Assembly (NCBI GenBank): GCA_015654635.1
Contig: JAATGP010000068.1
Span: 1 to 51,308 of the forward strand
From: Alphaproteobacteria bacterium
GTDB taxonomy: Bacteria > Pseudomonadota > Alphaproteobacteria > Micropepsales > Micropepsaceae
Length of the DNA: 51,308 bases
Reading direction: 5' to 3'
Shown here: positions 41,344 through 51,186 of the stretch, piece by piece
How the letters are laid out: every line of letters starts with the position of its first letter
Numbering within the stretch: position 1 is the first letter of the stretch
Made by a program: the position numbers and the translations under genes
Notes under the pieces: model-generated
The model's database searches: none
What the model saw: only the letters and a program-made list of their open reading frames with translations
Told to the model about the DNA's origin: nothing

Positions 41344-41357
41344 TTGATCTTGATCAA
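41344..41357. promoter_or_regulatory. Perfect FNR/FixK-type box upstream of the PAS-LuxR gene
   Basis: TTGAT-CTTG-ATCAA (41344-41357) matches the FNR/FixK/Anr consensus TTGAT-N4-ATCAA at every defined base. Its centre is about 70 bp upstream of the regulator's ATG. A class II promoter would then start about 28 bases before that ATG. It implies control by oxygen limitation. The neighbouring 200 bp up to the tRNA hold no other gene I can support. Confidence 0.75.
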
Positions 41358-41555
41358 CCTTAAAATGTATTTTTATTCATAACAACTATAAAGAAGCTAT
41401 CCGCACGATACCTTTTGCTTGCCGCGTCTGGACGGCGCGCAAACCCCACGGTGAAGTCATGGGCTGCCATTTGCTGATGACCGGAGAGGTGCGAGGCGTT
41501 TCCTCGCCCTTGAACCATAGCGCGATAACGGCGTTCTCGGATTTGGCTAGGATAC

Positions 41556-41631
41556 TGGTGCCGCCTGGGTGACTCGAACACCCGACCCCCGCATTACGAA
41601 TGCGGTGCTCTACCGGCTGAGCTAAGGCGGC
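41556..41631 (-). tRNA. tRNA-Thr (anticodon CGT)
   Basis: Read on the minus strand, 76 bases fold as a complete tRNA: acceptor stem GCCGCCT pairing with AGGCGGC, a D arm with TAGCTCAG, an anticodon loop TTCGTAA (anticodon CGT at 41598-41596), a T arm with GTTCGAGTC, and an encoded CCA end. CGT reads the threonine codon ACG. Its 3' end faces the RiPP locus. Confidence 0.95.
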
Positions 41632-41815
41632 GCGCCATAGGCGCGTAGATTGCCCGGTCGTCCCAATGGGCCATCCCGGGCGGCGGAGATACCGCATAGA
41701 GGGGGCGTTCTGCAACAGGCCATCTGGGCGGGGATGACGTTTCGGCGCGGCCAAGCCCCCGTTTGGCCGCAAAGCCTGCCTTTTGTCTGCCAAGGCTTTG
41801 CGCTAACGGGTGGTA

Positions 41816-43060
41816 ATGGTCTCTTTCTGGGGCCTTAGGGGTATCCGGGTTTTGCGGCATCTATCGACGCGTCTCAGCTTTAGCCAAGCCGCATCCGGCT
41901 CGATTTCCGGAGTGTACACGCCGTTTTTCGGGGCCTTTCTGGCCTATCGCGGGCTGTCGCCGGATCAGATCGGGCTGGTGCTGTCGCTTTCTTTGGTGTT
42001 CAGAGCCTTCTCCGGCCCGTTGAGCGGCATCGTCGCCGATGCCCGCAACGACCGCCGGGCGGTGATGCTGTTCCTGTATTGGGTGGCCCTGACCGGCTTT
42101 TCGGCCCTTTGCCTGGTGGGATCGCCGCTGCTGATCGCGCTGTTTGCGGTGCCCGCTTATCTGGCTTACGGCGCCGCCACGCCGCTTTTGGAGAGCGTTT
42201 CGGTGCGCCTGGCCGAGCGCTATGGCTTTGATTACGGCAGGGTGCGGATCTGGGCCTCCACCGCCTTCGTGGTGATGAATGTGGCGGCCGGGGTATTCGC
42301 CAAATTCTTCGGCCTGGGGGTGATTGCCCTGCTTCTGGCCGCGGGCGCCGCGGTGGCGGTGCTCTCCACTTTGGTGCTGCCCTCGCCGCCCAGTGCGGCC
42401 GTCGACACCTCGCCGCTGCGCCGCCGCCTGCGGGCGACCTTGGGCGAGACACGCGAGCTTTTGCGCTCCCGCGTGTTCCTGATCTTTTTGGCCGCCGCCA
42501 GCTTCGTGCAAGCCAGCCACGCTTTCTATTACGGCTATGGAGGCCTGCATTGGAAAGCCATCGGCTATCCGGCCCTGCTGATCGGGACCATTTGGCCTTT
42601 GGGGGTTTTGGGTGAGATCGCGCTGTTTTCGGTGGCGCTGAAGGTGCAGGCCGCCTTCACCCCGGCGCGGCTCTTGCTCATCGGCGGCGGCATTTGCGCG
42701 CTGCGCTGGGCGATATTGGCTTTCGACCCGCCCTTCCCGCTGGTGGTATTTGCCCAATTCCTCCATGGCGGCACCTTTGCGGTGGGCCATCTGGGGGCGG
42801 TGTTCTTCATCCTGAAGGCGGTGCCGCAGCGCCTCGCCGCCACGGCGCAGAGCCTCTACTTCGTCTGTTCGCAAGGGGTGCTGATGGGGATCATGACCAT
42901 GGCCTCGGGCGCGGTTTATGCGAGCTGGCAAGGCCGGGCTTATCTGTTGATGGCGGCCTGCGGGGTGATGGCGATGGTCTTTGCCATGCTGCTCGCCAAA
43001 CGCTGGCATGGCGAGCGCATTATTGCCGGCGACGAAGACGAGATCGTCGATACGATTTAA
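41816..43060 (+). CDS. MFS_1-like transporter (HcaT/nucleoside-permease type)
   Basis: About 414 aa with some 12 hydrophobic segments. The start of the fold (SGVYTPFFGAFLAYRGLSPD) and the motif GPLSGIVADARNDRR (the MFS loop 2-3 signature) identify a major facilitator of the MFS_1-like or HcaT group. A second conserved piece is SVRLAERYGFDYGRVRIWAS. The substrate is unknown; relatives carry aromatic acids or nucleosides. The ATG at 41816 is used; a GTG at 41810 adds two residues. The gene is divergent from tRNA-Thr and followed by a strong inverted repeat. Confidence 0.87.
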   Translation: MVSFWGLRGIRVLRHLSTRLSFSQAASGSISGVYTPFFGAFLAYRGLSPDQIGLVLSLSLVFRAFSGPLSGIVADARNDRRAVMLFLYWVALTGFSALCLVGSPLLIALFAVPAYLAYGAATPLLESVSVRLAERYGFDYGRVRIWASTAFVVMNVAAGVFAKFFGLGVIALLLAAGAAVAVLSTLVLPSPPSAAVDTSPLRRRLRATLGETRELLRSRVFLIFLAAASFVQASHAFYYGYGGLHWKAIGYPALLIGTIWPLGVLGEIALFSVALKVQAAFTPARLLLIGGGICALRWAILAFDPPFPLVVFAQFLHGGTFAVGHLGAVFFILKAVPQRLAATAQSLYFVCSQGVLMGIMTMASGAVYASWQGRAYLLMAACGVMAMVFAMLLAKRWHGERIIAGDEDEIVDTI

Positions 43061-43130
43061 AAGTGCGTGGGGCGTGCTTCGGGGCTCGCCGCCCCACCAT
43101 CGCCATTGTCCGTGTACAGCCGCGAACGGC

Positions 43131-43187
43131 GAGCACCTCAGCATGACGGGAAAGTTTTTAGCTCTCTCCCGTCATGCTGAGGTGCTC
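43131..43187. repeat. Perfect 21-bp inverted repeat with CTCAGCATGA core
   Basis: Arms of 21 bp at 43131-43151 and 43167-43187 are exact reverse complements around a 15-base spacer. The arm contains GCACCTCAGCATGACGGG. It lies between convergent genes (MFS and fhs), so it can act as a two-way terminator. The core recurs at 10171-10180 and 25386-25395 as partial copies, which marks a dispersed repeat family. Confidence 0.8.
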
Positions 43188-43260
43188 CGCGCGCATAGAC
43201 GATTGAGAGCACGCCGCGAACGCTGGGCGCGAAGCCCCGAAGCACACAGGAGAGTTGGTC

Positions 43261-44952
43261 CTAAAACAACCCCTCAATCTGACCGTCCGTGTCCAGATGA
43301 ATGGCGTTGGCGGCGGGCACGCGCGGCAGGCCGGGCATGGTCATGATATCGCCGGCAATCACCACGATGAACTCCGCACCCGCCGAGAGGCGCACTTCGC
43401 GCAGCTTGACGGTGTGGCCTTCGGGGGCGCCGCGCAGCGCCGGATTGGTCGAAAACGAATACTGCGTTTTGGCGATGCAGATGGGCAGGCGCCCAAAGCC
43501 GGCTTGTTCGAGATCGGAAAGCTGCTGGCGCAAGCTGGCATCGGCGGCGATGTCTTTGGCACCGTAAATCTCGCGCGCGATGATCTCGGTCTTTTCCCAG
43601 AGGGTGAGATTGTCGGGATAGAGCGGCTTGAAAGCTGCGGCGCCGTTCTCACATTCGGCCACCACGGCGCTGGCCAATTCGGTGACGCCTTTGCCGCCTT
43701 CCGCCCAGCCTTTGCAGACATAAGCATCACATTGGCTGGCGCGCGCGATGGCGGTGACGGCGGCCAGTTCGGCTTCGCTGTCGCCGGTGAAATGGTTGAT
43801 AGCGACGATCACCGGCACGCCGAATTTGCGTAAGTTGGCGATGTGGCGGGTGAGATTGGGGGCGCCGCGCATAATGGCTTCGAGATCGGGCTTGCCAAGA
43901 TCGCCGCGGGCGACACCGCCATGAAATTTCAGCGCCCGCACGGTGGCGACCAGCACCGCAGCGGCAGGCTTGAGACCGGCTTTGCGGCATTTGATATCGA
44001 AGAATTTCTCCGCCCCGAGATCGGCGCCAAAACCCGCTTCGGTCACCACATAATCGGCGAGTTTGAGGCCCGCCTTGGTGGCGATCACCGAATTGCAGCC
44101 ATGGGCGATATTGGCGAACGGCCCGCCATGGATCAGCACCGGATTGTTTTCGAGGCTCTGCACCAGATTGGGCAGCAGCGCATCCTTGAGCAGCACGGCC
44201 ATCGCCCCCGCCGCGTTCAGCTCACCCGCGGTAACGAAGCGGCCCTCGCGGGTTTTGCCGATGATGATGGCGGCAAGGCGGCGTTCGAGATCGGCAAGAT
44301 CGCTGGCGAGGCACAGAATCGCCATCACCTCAGAGGCCACCGTAATGTCGAAACCGTCTTCGCGCGGAAAACCGTTGGCAGCGCCGCCCAAAGACGAAAC
44401 GATGCCGCGCAAGGCGCGGTCATTCATATCGAGGCAGCGGCGCCAGGTGATGCGGCGGGTGTCGAGCCCCAGCGCATTGCCCCAATAGACGTGATTGTCG
44501 ATCAAGGCGGCAAGGAGATTGTTGGCAGAGGTGATGGCGTGAAAATCGCCGGTGAAATGCAGGTTGATGTCTTCCATCGGCACCACCTGGGCCTGGCCGC
44601 CGCCCGCCGCGCCGCCTTTGATGCCGAAGCATGGCCCCAGCGACGGCTCACGCAGGCAGGCAATGGCGCGTTTGCCGATAAGGTTCAGGCCGTCATTGAG
44701 GCCGATGGTGGTGGTGGTTTTGCCTTCGCCCGCAGGGGTTGGCGTGATGGCGGTGACCAGGATCAGCTTGCCGTCAGGGCGCGCCGTCAAACCGGGGATT
44801 GCTTCCAGCACCAGCTTGGCCTTGTGATGGCCATAAGGAATCAGCGCCGTATCGCTAAGGCCGAGTCCGGCCGCGACATCGACGATTCGTTTCATTTTGG
44901 CGGCGCGGGCAATCTGGATATTGCTGCGAACGGGCGGGCTTTGGTATTCCAT
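43261..44952 (-). CDS. fhs: Formate-tetrahydrofolate ligase
   Basis: The enzyme makes 10-formyltetrahydrofolate from formate, THF and ATP, feeding one-carbon metabolism. The 563-aa protein has the P-loop [15 protein letters not shown] (71-85), the family motif [33 protein letters not shown], and [19 protein letters not shown]. The C-terminal IMTMPGLPR is conserved. I choose the ATG at 44950-44952 because the usual family length and first residues begin here; an extension to 45045 is not conserved. It is followed by the strong inverted repeat. Confidence 0.96.
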   Translation of the reverse strand: MEYQSPPVRSNIQIARAAKMKRIVDVAAGLGLSDTALIPYGHHKAKLVLEAIPGLTARPDGKLILVTAITPTPAGEGKTTTTIGLNDGLNLIGKRAIACLREPSLGPCFGIKGGAAGGGQAQVVPMEDINLHFTGDFHAITSANNLLAALIDNHVYWGNALGLDTRRITWRRCLDMNDRALRGIVSSLGGAANGFPREDGFDITVASEVMAILCLASDLADLERRLAAIIIGKTREGRFVTAGELNAAGAMAVLLKDALLPNLVQSLENNPVLIHGGPFANIAHGCNSVIATKAGLKLADYVVTEAGFGADLGAEKFFDIKCRKAGLKPAAAVLVATVRALKFHGGVARGDLGKPDLEAIMRGAPNLTRHIANLRKFGVPVIVAINHFTGDSEAELAAVTAIARASQCDAYVCKGWAEGGKGVTELASAVVAECENGAAAFKPLYPDNLTLWEKTEIIAREIYGAKDIAADASLRQQLSDLEQAGFGRLPICIAKTQYSFSTNPALRGAPEGHTVKLREVRLSAGAEFIVVIAGDIMTMPGLPRVPAANAIHLDTDGQIEGLF

Positions 44953-45007
44953 AAACCACTCTAAATCTCTTGGTGCGCCATGCGCCTTGCGAATGCGCTT
45001 GTTGCTG

Positions 45008-45928
45008 TCACGGAGCGGTTTTGCAACGCGGATGGGCGTTTGCATAGACGTCCATCAGCCGTTTGACGTCGATTTCCGTATAGGTCTGGGTGGTGGAGAG
45101 CGAGGCATGGCCCAGCAATTCCTGCACCGCTCTGAGATCGCCGCCATTGGCAAGGAGGTGAGTCGCGAAGGAATGCCGCAGGGCATGCGGCGTGGCGCGA
45201 TCCGAGAGGCCGAGGGCTGAGCGCAGTTTCTGCATCAAAGCCTGAGCCTCGCGCGGGCTCATCGGTTTGCCGGTGCGCGACAGGAACAGCGGTGTGGCGG
45301 GCGCCGCGGCAAAGGGGCAGACGGCCGCATAGGCCGCCACCGCCTCGCGCACCGCGGGCAAAAGCGGCACGCTGCGTTCCTTCTTGCCTTTACCGATCAC
45401 ATTGAGCGTTTCGCCCAGAGGCACATCGGCGCGCTTCAGGCTGAGACCCTCTGAAATGCGCAAGCCGGCGCCGTAAAGCAGGGTCAGGAGTGCCGTGTCG
45501 CGGGCGCCCAGCCAAGCCACATCGTTGTTGGCGGCTTCCTCCAAGGTGCGGGCGGCATCGACCTCGCTCAAGGGGCGCGGCAAGGTGCGGGCAATACGCG
45601 GCGTGCGCACAGCCTGCGGCGCCGCATTCTCCACAATCCCTTCCCGGGCGAGGTAACGGAAAAAGCTGCGCACCGCCGCCAGCGCCCGCTGTACCCCACG
45701 GGCGCCAAGCGCCTCCTTGCGGCGCTGGGTGATGAAGGCGCGGATGTCGGCGGGCGCCAGGGCCTGCAAATCGACGGTTTCGGGCGCGGTGCCGGTATGC
45801 GCCCCCATAAAATCCAGAAACCGCGTCAGATCATCGCCATAGGCGCGCAAGGTGTGAGGGCTGGCGCGGCGCTCATGGGCAAGGCTCGACAGCCATTCGG
45901 CTCTTAGGATTTGGGCAGATCGAGCCAT
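45008..45928 (-). CDS. xerC: Tyrosine recombinase XerC
   Basis: XerC resolves chromosome dimers at dif together with XerD. The 306-aa protein has the SAM-like N-terminal domain and the catalytic set R157 (AGLRISE), K181, H248, R251 (HALRHSF), H274 (LGHASL) and nucleophile Y283 (TQTYTEI). The gene overlaps the DUF484 gene by 25 bp and is near priA, an arrangement frequent in alphaproteobacteria. That supports the chromosomal XerC role over a mobile-element integrase. Confidence 0.93.
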   Translation of the reverse strand: MARSAQILRAEWLSSLAHERRASPHTLRAYGDDLTRFLDFMGAHTGTAPETVDLQALAPADIRAFITQRRKEALGARGVQRALAAVRSFFRYLAREGIVENAAPQAVRTPRIARTLPRPLSEVDAARTLEEAANNDVAWLGARDTALLTLLYGAGLRISEGLSLKRADVPLGETLNVIGKGKKERSVPLLPAVREAVAAYAAVCPFAAAPATPLFLSRTGKPMSPREAQALMQKLRSALGLSDRATPHALRHSFATHLLANGGDLRAVQELLGHASLSTTQTYTEIDVKRLMDVYANAHPRCKTAP

Positions 45929-46599
45929 GCGCGGATCGCCCTTTCGAGCGCACGCGCGAAATAGCCGAGGCCGGCTTCGCTGTCGTGCCCATCAAACCGC
46001 CCTTCGGCCAAGGAGCCGAGCACATACAGCGCCGGAGGGGTGTCGTGGCCGATGCGCAAGCGAAAGGCGGCGATGGCGCGGTAGCCGGTGCGGCCGAACA
46101 GGTGCTCGCCACCGCCGGACAAAATCGCGCCCATGCCTTCCGGCCCCACCACCGCGGTGACCGTGCCCGGTGTGATCAGGCGCACGCCTTCGGTCGATGT
46201 GGCTGCCTCGATGCCATCGGCGGCTTCGATGCAGAAGACCGCACGATCCGCCCCGAAAGCAGGCGCGGCCGCGGTTGCCACCGCGATCACCTCAGCAAAA
46301 CTGCGGGCATCCAAGAGATCCAGCACCGCCTTGCGCACGCCCTCAGACAGACGCATGCCGCGATCCGCCGTGGCCGTGAGGGCATCGCGCTCGGCCCGCA
46401 GCGCCTGATTGTCGGCGCGCAATTTTTCGATGGCGTAATGCTGCAGATCGCTGATACCAGCTTCGGTAAAGCGCTCCGGCAAGAGGAGCGACAGAAGCTC
46501 ACCATCGGCAGCCAGCCGCGCCCGGTTCATCCGGATATAGGCTTTCACCGCTTCGGCAGCAGCGGCGGCAGGTTCCCGGGACGGCGCGCGTTCACTCAT
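45904..46599 (-). CDS. DUF484 family protein (GAF-like)
   Basis: A 231-aa protein with the DUF484 pattern: an N-terminal helix (VKAYIRMNRARLAADGELLSLL), a coiled region near residues 55-75, and a GAF-like C-terminal half ([37 protein letters not shown]). DUF484 genes commonly precede xerC in proteobacteria, as here with a 25-bp overlap. Its biochemical role is unknown. The ATG at 46597-46599 is chosen; upstream codons do not look coding. It is divergent from priA, with 62 bp between starts. Confidence 0.88.
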   Translation of the reverse strand: MSERAPSREPAAAAAEAVKAYIRMNRARLAADGELLSLLLPERFTEAGISDLQHYAIEKLRADNQALRAERDALTATADRGMRLSEGVRKAVLDLLDARSFAEVIAVATAAAPAFGADRAVFCIEAADGIEAATSTEGVRLITPGTVTAVVGPEGMGAILSGGGEHLFGRTGYRAIAAFRLRIGHDTPPALYVLGSLAEGRFDGHDSEAGLGYFARALERAIRAWLDLPKS

Positions 46600-46661
46600 A
46601 CGGCATGATAAACCATGAAACGGGCGGCTGCCCAAAAGATTCGCGATTCGCAGATTATGAC

Positions 46662-48854
46662 ATGAGCGATATAGTTCTGAAATCCGAGGTTGCAAGCGAA
46701 GAGAGCCGCGTGGGCGTGTTGCTGCCGCTGCCGCTGGCGGGCGCTTATGATTACAAGCTGACTGTCCCTGCGCGGCGCGGGCTGATTGTGGTGGCGCCGC
46801 TGGGGCCGCGCCTGAGTCTCGGCGTGGTGTGGGGAGAGGCGGCGGGCGGGGTTGCGGAATCCCGGCTCAAAGAGGCTGTTCCCTTAGATGGCGAACCCTG
46901 CCTGCCCGCCGGATTGTGCGATTTCATCGACTGGGTGGCGCAATATACCCTGACTTTGCCGGGCATGGTGCTGGCCATGGCCCTGCGCTCACGCCAAGCC
47001 CTGGAGCCCGAGACCCCGCGCCTTGCTTATGCCAGGGCAGAAGGCGAGCCCAAGAAAATGACCCCGGCGCGCGCCCGCGTGCTGGAGATCGCCAGCCATG
47101 GGCTGGCCCGTTCGGTGCCGCAATTGGCCGAGGAAGCCAACGTCACACCTGCGGTGGTGCGCGGTTTGATCGATTGCGGCGCCTTGGCCGCCGTCACTCT
47201 GCCGGAATTTGATCCCTTCCGGCCGCCCGATCCCGATTATGACAGCCCCCGCCTCAGCACCGAGCAAGGCCTTGCCGCGCATCTCTTAAAAGGCGCGGTG
47301 GCGGGCAAACGCTTCAGCGCCAGCCTGCTCGATGGCATCACCGGCTCGGGCAAGACCGAGACCTATTTCGAAGCGGTGGCCGAAGCCCTCGCCCAAGGCC
47401 GCCAGAGCCTGATCATGCTGCCCGAGATTGCGCTGACGGTGCAGTTTCTCGACCGCTTTGCGGCACGCTTCGGCTGCCGCCCTGCGGAATGGCATTCCGA
47501 TCTGTCGCAGCGCGAGCGCCGCCGGGTATTCCGGGCCGTGATGAGCGGTGAGGCCAAGGTGGTGGTGGGGGCGCGTTCGGCGCTGTTTCTGCCGTTTCAG
47601 GATTTGGGCCTTATCGTCGTCGATGAGGAGCATGAGCAGGCCTACAAGCAGGAAGACGGCGCCATCTATCATGCCCGCGACATGGCGGTGGTGCGGGCGC
47701 GCTTCGAGCGTTGCCCGGTGATCCTGGCCAGCGCCACGCCCTCCCTGGAAAGCTATGTCAACGCCACCAGCGGACGTTACGCCCATCTGATGCTGCGCAA
47801 TCGCCATGGCGTGGCAGAACTGCCGGAAATCCGGCTGATCGATCTGACCCAGGATCGCTGCGAGCATGGGACCTTTCTGTCGCCAACCTTGCGCGAGGCG
47901 GTGAGCCGCACGCTGGAGGCGGGCGAACAGGCGATGCTGTTCCTCAATCGCCGCGGCTATGCCCCGCTGACCTTGTGCGAGGCTTGCGGCCACAAGCTGG
48001 TGTGCAAGCAATGCTCGGCCTGGCTGGTGGAGCATCGTTATAGGAAGCGCCTGGTCTGTCATCACTGCGGCTATGAAACCGGCTTGCCGGAGAGCTGCCC
48101 CCAATGCGGCACCAAAGGAGCCTTTACCGCTTGCGGCCCCGGTGTCGAGCGGGTGGCGGAGGAGTTCAAGCTGCTCTTTCCCGAGGCGCGCATGGCGATT
48201 GCCTCCTCCGATACCATGAGCGGGCCAGCGGAGACGCAGACCGCCATCCGGGCGATGGGCAAGCGCGAAATCGATGTTTTGATCGGTACACAGATTGTCG
48301 CCAAGGGCCATCACTTTCCACAGTTGACCTTGGTGGGGGTGGTCGATGCCGATCTGGGCAGTTCCGATGGCGATCTGCGCGCGCGCGAACGCACCTTTCA
48401 GCTTTTGCATCAGGTGGCGGGACGGGCGGGGCGCGCCGAAAAGCCGGGGCTGGTGCTGCTCCAGACCCGCAATCCCACGGATGCGGTGATGCAAGCGCTG
48501 ACGGCGACCGACCGCGATACGTTCTATGAGCAGGAGCGCAAATATCGTGAAGCCAGCCATGCCCCGCCTTTCGGCAGGCTGGCAGCCATCATCCTATCGG
48601 GTCATGACGGGGACGCGGTGCGCGAAGCGGGGCGGATTTTCGCCACCACCGCGCCAGCCGCGCGCGGCGTCAAAGTGTGGGGACCGACACCGGCCTTTTA
48701 TGCGCTGCTGCGCGGCCAGACCCGCGAGAGGCTTCTGCTGCAGGCGGAAAAAGCCGTCGACATCCAAGCCTATTTGCGCCGCTGGCTGTCCCTCACCACA
48801 GCGCCAAAATCGGTGCGCGTGGTGGTCGATATCGACCCGGTGAGCTTTTTCTGA
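46662..48854 (+). CDS. priA: Primosomal protein N' (PriA helicase)
   Basis: PriA restarts stalled replication forks by unwinding DNA and loading the replisome. The 730-aa protein has an N-terminal 3'-binding domain, Walker A with K231 (ITGSGKTETYFEAV), the DEEH box at 321-324 (VVDEEHEQAYK), and an inserted zinc region with four Cys pairs (CEACGHKLVC, CKQC, CHHCGYE, CPQC). The helicase motif GTQIVAKGHHFP and the final VVVDIDPVSFF are typical. Start ATG 46662 begins just before the domain; an in-frame upstream start lacks conservation. Confidence 0.96.
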   Translation: MSDIVLKSEVASEESRVGVLLPLPLAGAYDYKLTVPARRGLIVVAPLGPRLSLGVVWGEAAGGVAESRLKEAVPLDGEPCLPAGLCDFIDWVAQYTLTLPGMVLAMALRSRQALEPETPRLAYARAEGEPKKMTPARARVLEIASHGLARSVPQLAEEANVTPAVVRGLIDCGALAAVTLPEFDPFRPPDPDYDSPRLSTEQGLAAHLLKGAVAGKRFSASLLDGITGSGKTETYFEAVAEALAQGRQSLIMLPEIALTVQFLDRFAARFGCRPAEWHSDLSQRERRRVFRAVMSGEAKVVVGARSALFLPFQDLGLIVVDEEHEQAYKQEDGAIYHARDMAVVRARFERCPVILASATPSLESYVNATSGRYAHLMLRNRHGVAELPEIRLIDLTQDRCEHGTFLSPTLREAVSRTLEAGEQAMLFLNRRGYAPLTLCEACGHKLVCKQCSAWLVEHRYRKRLVCHHCGYETGLPESCPQCGTKGAFTACGPGVERVAEEFKLLFPEARMAIASSDTMSGPAETQTAIRAMGKREIDVLIGTQIVAKGHHFPQLTLVGVVDADLGSSDGDLRARERTFQLLHQVAGRAGRAEKPGLVLLQTRNPTDAVMQALTATDRDTFYEQERKYREASHAPPFGRLAAIILSGHDGDAVREAGRIFATTAPAARGVKVWGPTPAFYALLRGQTRERLLLQAEKAVDIQAYLRRWLSLTTAPKSVRVVVDIDPVSFF

Positions 48855-48860
48855 CCGGCG

Positions 48861-50261
48861 TCAGTCGAACGTCCGCACATCGACGAGATGACCGGCGATG
48901 GCGGCGGCAGCGGCCATGGCGGGGCTCATCAGATGGGTGCGCCCGCCGCGGCCCTGACGGCCTTCAAAATTGCGGTTGGAGGTGGAGGCGCAACGCTCGC
49001 CCGGCTCCAAACGATCCGCATTCATGGCAAGGCACATGGAGCAACCGGGCTCACGCCACTCAAAGCCGGCGGCAATAAAGATCTGGTCGAGACCTTCTTC
49101 CTCGGCTTGGTGTTTGACGAGCCCCGAGCCGGGCACAACCATCGCACTGACATGGCTCGCCACTGTACGGCCCTTGGCAATTTTGGCGGCGGCGCGAAAA
49201 TCTTCGATGCGGCCATTGGTGCAGGAGCCGATGAAAACGCGATCGATCTTGACCGCATTCAGCGGCTGGCCCGGTTTCAAATCCATGTAAGCCAGGGCGC
49301 GTTCGACGCCGCTCTTCTTGCCCGGATCAGCAATGGCGGCGGGATCTGGAACCACAGACGTGATCGGCAAAGCCTGTTCGGGCGAGGTGCCCCAAGTGAC
49401 CATGGGCGCGATCTCGGCGGCGTCGAGGACGATCTCGGCATCGAACACCGCATCGGCATCGGAATGCAGCTGACGCCAGGTGGCGACCGCCGCTTCAAAT
49501 GAAGCCCCCTTGGGCGCACGCGGGCGGCCCGCGACATAGGCGAAGGTGACCTCATCGGGCGCGATCAGACCGGCGCGGGCGCCGCCCTCGATGGTCATGT
49601 TGCACAGGGTCATGCGCCCTTCCATGGAGAGGGCGCGCACCGCCTCGCCTGCAAATTCGATGACATAGCCGGTGCCGCCCGCGGTGCCGATTTTGGCGAT
49701 GACGGCAAGCGCGATGTCTTTGGCGGTAATGCCCGCATGCAGCGCGCCATGAACAGTGACCCGCATGTTCTTCGACTTCGGCACCAGCAAGGTTTGCGTC
49801 GCCAGCACATGCTCGACCTCGGAGGTGCCGATGCCGAAGGCCAGCGCGCCGAAAGCGCCATGGGTGTAGGTGTGGGAATCGCCGCAAACGATGGTGGTGC
49901 CCGGCAAGGTGAAGCCCTGCTCCGGCCCGACGATATGGACGACACCCTGGCGGATATCGTCCATTGGCAGGTACTCGACGCCGAAATCTTTGGTGTTGCG
50001 TTCCAGCGTGGCGATCTGCTCGGCGCTTTCCGGATCGGAGATGCCTTTGGCGCGGTCCTTGGTGGGGACGTTGTGATCGGCGACGGCCAGGGTCTTTTCC
50101 GGGCGCCGGACCGTGCGGTGGGTGAGGCGAAGGCCCTCAAACGCCTGGGGGCTCGTCACCTCGTGCACGAGGTGGCGGTCGATATAAAGGACGCTCGATT
50201 CCCCCGGCGCCTCATGCACCAGATGCGCATCCCAAATCTTATCGAACAGAGTCTTGCCCAT
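48861..50261 (-). CDS. leuC: 3-isopropylmalate dehydratase large subunit LeuC
   Basis: LeuC with LeuD isomerises 2-isopropylmalate to 3-isopropylmalate in leucine synthesis. The 466-aa aconitase-superfamily protein carries the three [4Fe-4S] ligands C347 (IGSCTNGR), C407 and C410 (GCSMCLAMN). [18 protein letters not shown] and [16 protein letters not shown] are characteristic. The ATG at 50259-50261 begins the family's usual [15 protein letters not shown]. leuD is not adjacent within this window. The gene converges with priA, 6 bp apart. Confidence 0.96.
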   Translation of the reverse strand: MGKTLFDKIWDAHLVHEAPGESSVLYIDRHLVHEVTSPQAFEGLRLTHRTVRRPEKTLAVADHNVPTKDRAKGISDPESAEQIATLERNTKDFGVEYLPMDDIRQGVVHIVGPEQGFTLPGTTIVCGDSHTYTHGAFGALAFGIGTSEVEHVLATQTLLVPKSKNMRVTVHGALHAGITAKDIALAVIAKIGTAGGTGYVIEFAGEAVRALSMEGRMTLCNMTIEGGARAGLIAPDEVTFAYVAGRPRAPKGASFEAAVATWRQLHSDADAVFDAEIVLDAAEIAPMVTWGTSPEQALPITSVVPDPAAIADPGKKSGVERALAYMDLKPGQPLNAVKIDRVFIGSCTNGRIEDFRAAAKIAKGRTVASHVSAMVVPGSGLVKHQAEEEGLDQIFIAAGFEWREPGCSMCLAMNADRLEPGERCASTSNRNFEGRQGRGGRTHLMSPAMAAAAAIAGHLVDVRTFD

Positions 50262-50336
50262 GGCAGGGTGCCCTTTTGCAGCAAACGGAGGGCCTAACAA
50301 CACCAGCAAGGCCCTTGGCGCAAGACCCTTGTCGGG

Positions 50337-50531
50337 TCAGCGGCCGCTGGCGACATAAACCACCACGGCGATCACCAAAAGCGCCACGGCCTGGGCGATG
50401 ATCCGGTAGCGCATCAAGGTGTTAGACCAGCGCGAGGAGGTTTCCCCGCCAATGGCCATGACCACAATGCCGCCAAGGAGAATGAGCGCAACCGCCGCCA
50501 GAGCGACCAGGATAAGGATGGTTCCGATCAT
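50337..50531 (-). CDS. Twin-transmembrane HIG1-domain protein
   Basis: A 64-aa protein with two membrane helices (ILVALAAVALILLGGIVVMA and AVALLVIAVVVYVAS) joined by a polar loop SSRWSNTLMRYRIIAQ. The loop (SNTLMRYRIIAQ) is typical of alphaproteobacterial HIG1-type proteins, relatives of mitochondrial hypoxia-induced respirasome factors. It probably associates with the respiratory chain. It lies between leuC and the universal stress protein gene, all on the same strand. Confidence 0.85.
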   Translation of the reverse strand: MIGTILILVALAAVALILLGGIVVMAIGGETSSRWSNTLMRYRIIAQAVALLVIAVVVYVASGR

Positions 50532-50549
50532 GGCATGCTCCCTTAAGCG

Positions 50550-51011
50550 TCAGGCCAGCTCGTCAACCTGTTCGTCAGAAAGGTTGCCCGGCACGATGGT
50601 GACCGGGATGGCTTGCACCTTGGTGGCGAAGAGGTTGACCAAAGCCCCCGGGCCGTCTTTGGAGGTGCCAGAGGCGACCACCAAAATGGAGATATCGCGG
50701 TCGCGGCGGATCAGCTCCATCAAGCAATCGGTTTCCTCGCCATGCTCGATGATCAGTTCCGGGGTGATGCCGGTCAGCTCATTGATGGCCTTGGCGGCAT
50801 CATAGACCAGCGCCTCGGCATCCTGATGGGCCTCGTCCTTCATGATTTCTTCGACGCCTTGCCATTGCTGGAAATCGGCCGGCGCGGCGACGCAGAGCAG
50901 CGACACCCGCCCGCCGGTATGCTGTGCCCGCCGCGCGGCAAAGCGCACCGCCACAGTGCATTCGACCGTCTTGTCGATCACCACCAGAAATTTGCGCACC
51001 GGGACGGTCAT
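50550..51011 (-). CDS. Universal stress protein (UspA family)
   Basis: A UspA-fold protein of 153 aa from the ATG at 51009-51011, or 171 aa from the ATG at 51063-51065. The sheet pattern is clear: RKFLVVIDKTVECTVAVRFA, GGRVSLLCV, ITPELIIEHGE, ISILVVASGTSKDG and IPVTIVPGNLSD. The ATP-binding GxxG(S/T) near the end is not intact, so nucleotide binding is doubtful. It lies 18 bp before the HIG1-type gene and may be cotranscribed with it. Function in stress survival is inferred from the family. The first 18 residues of the longer form look unconserved. Confidence 0.87.
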   Translation of the reverse strand: MTVPVRKFLVVIDKTVECTVAVRFAARRAQHTGGRVSLLCVAAPADFQQWQGVEEIMKDEAHQDAEALVYDAAKAINELTGITPELIIEHGEETDCLMELIRRDRDISILVVASGTSKDGPGALVNLFATKVQAIPVTIVPGNLSDEQVDELA

Positions 51012-51186
51012 AGAGGGAGAATCCTCTATTGCCGTTAAGACGGCAACGGTTTCTTTCCGCGGCATGAGCCATCGCCTGCCTCCATGCCAAATCTGTTACC
51101 CATCATCCCCGTCTAGACTGTTACCCTTCCTCCCGGTTCGGACCCCATTTTTCCCTCTCCCCTTGAGGGAGCGACTGTCTTGGCTG

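Noticed and set aside
41556..41631. Attachment-site duplication of the tRNA-Thr 3' end
   Set aside because: I could not find a second copy of the tRNA 3' end within the window, and there is no integrase in the adjacent block; xerC at 45 kb is the housekeeping recombinase.
41386..41793. Minus-strand open frame spanning the tRNA-Thr gene
   Set aside because: It reads through a complete tRNA gene. The segment between 41386 and 41520 looks faintly protein-like, but no start or family can be named.
43131..43187. CRISPR array
   Set aside because: There is only one inverted pair with a single spacer and no regular direct repeats or cas genes.
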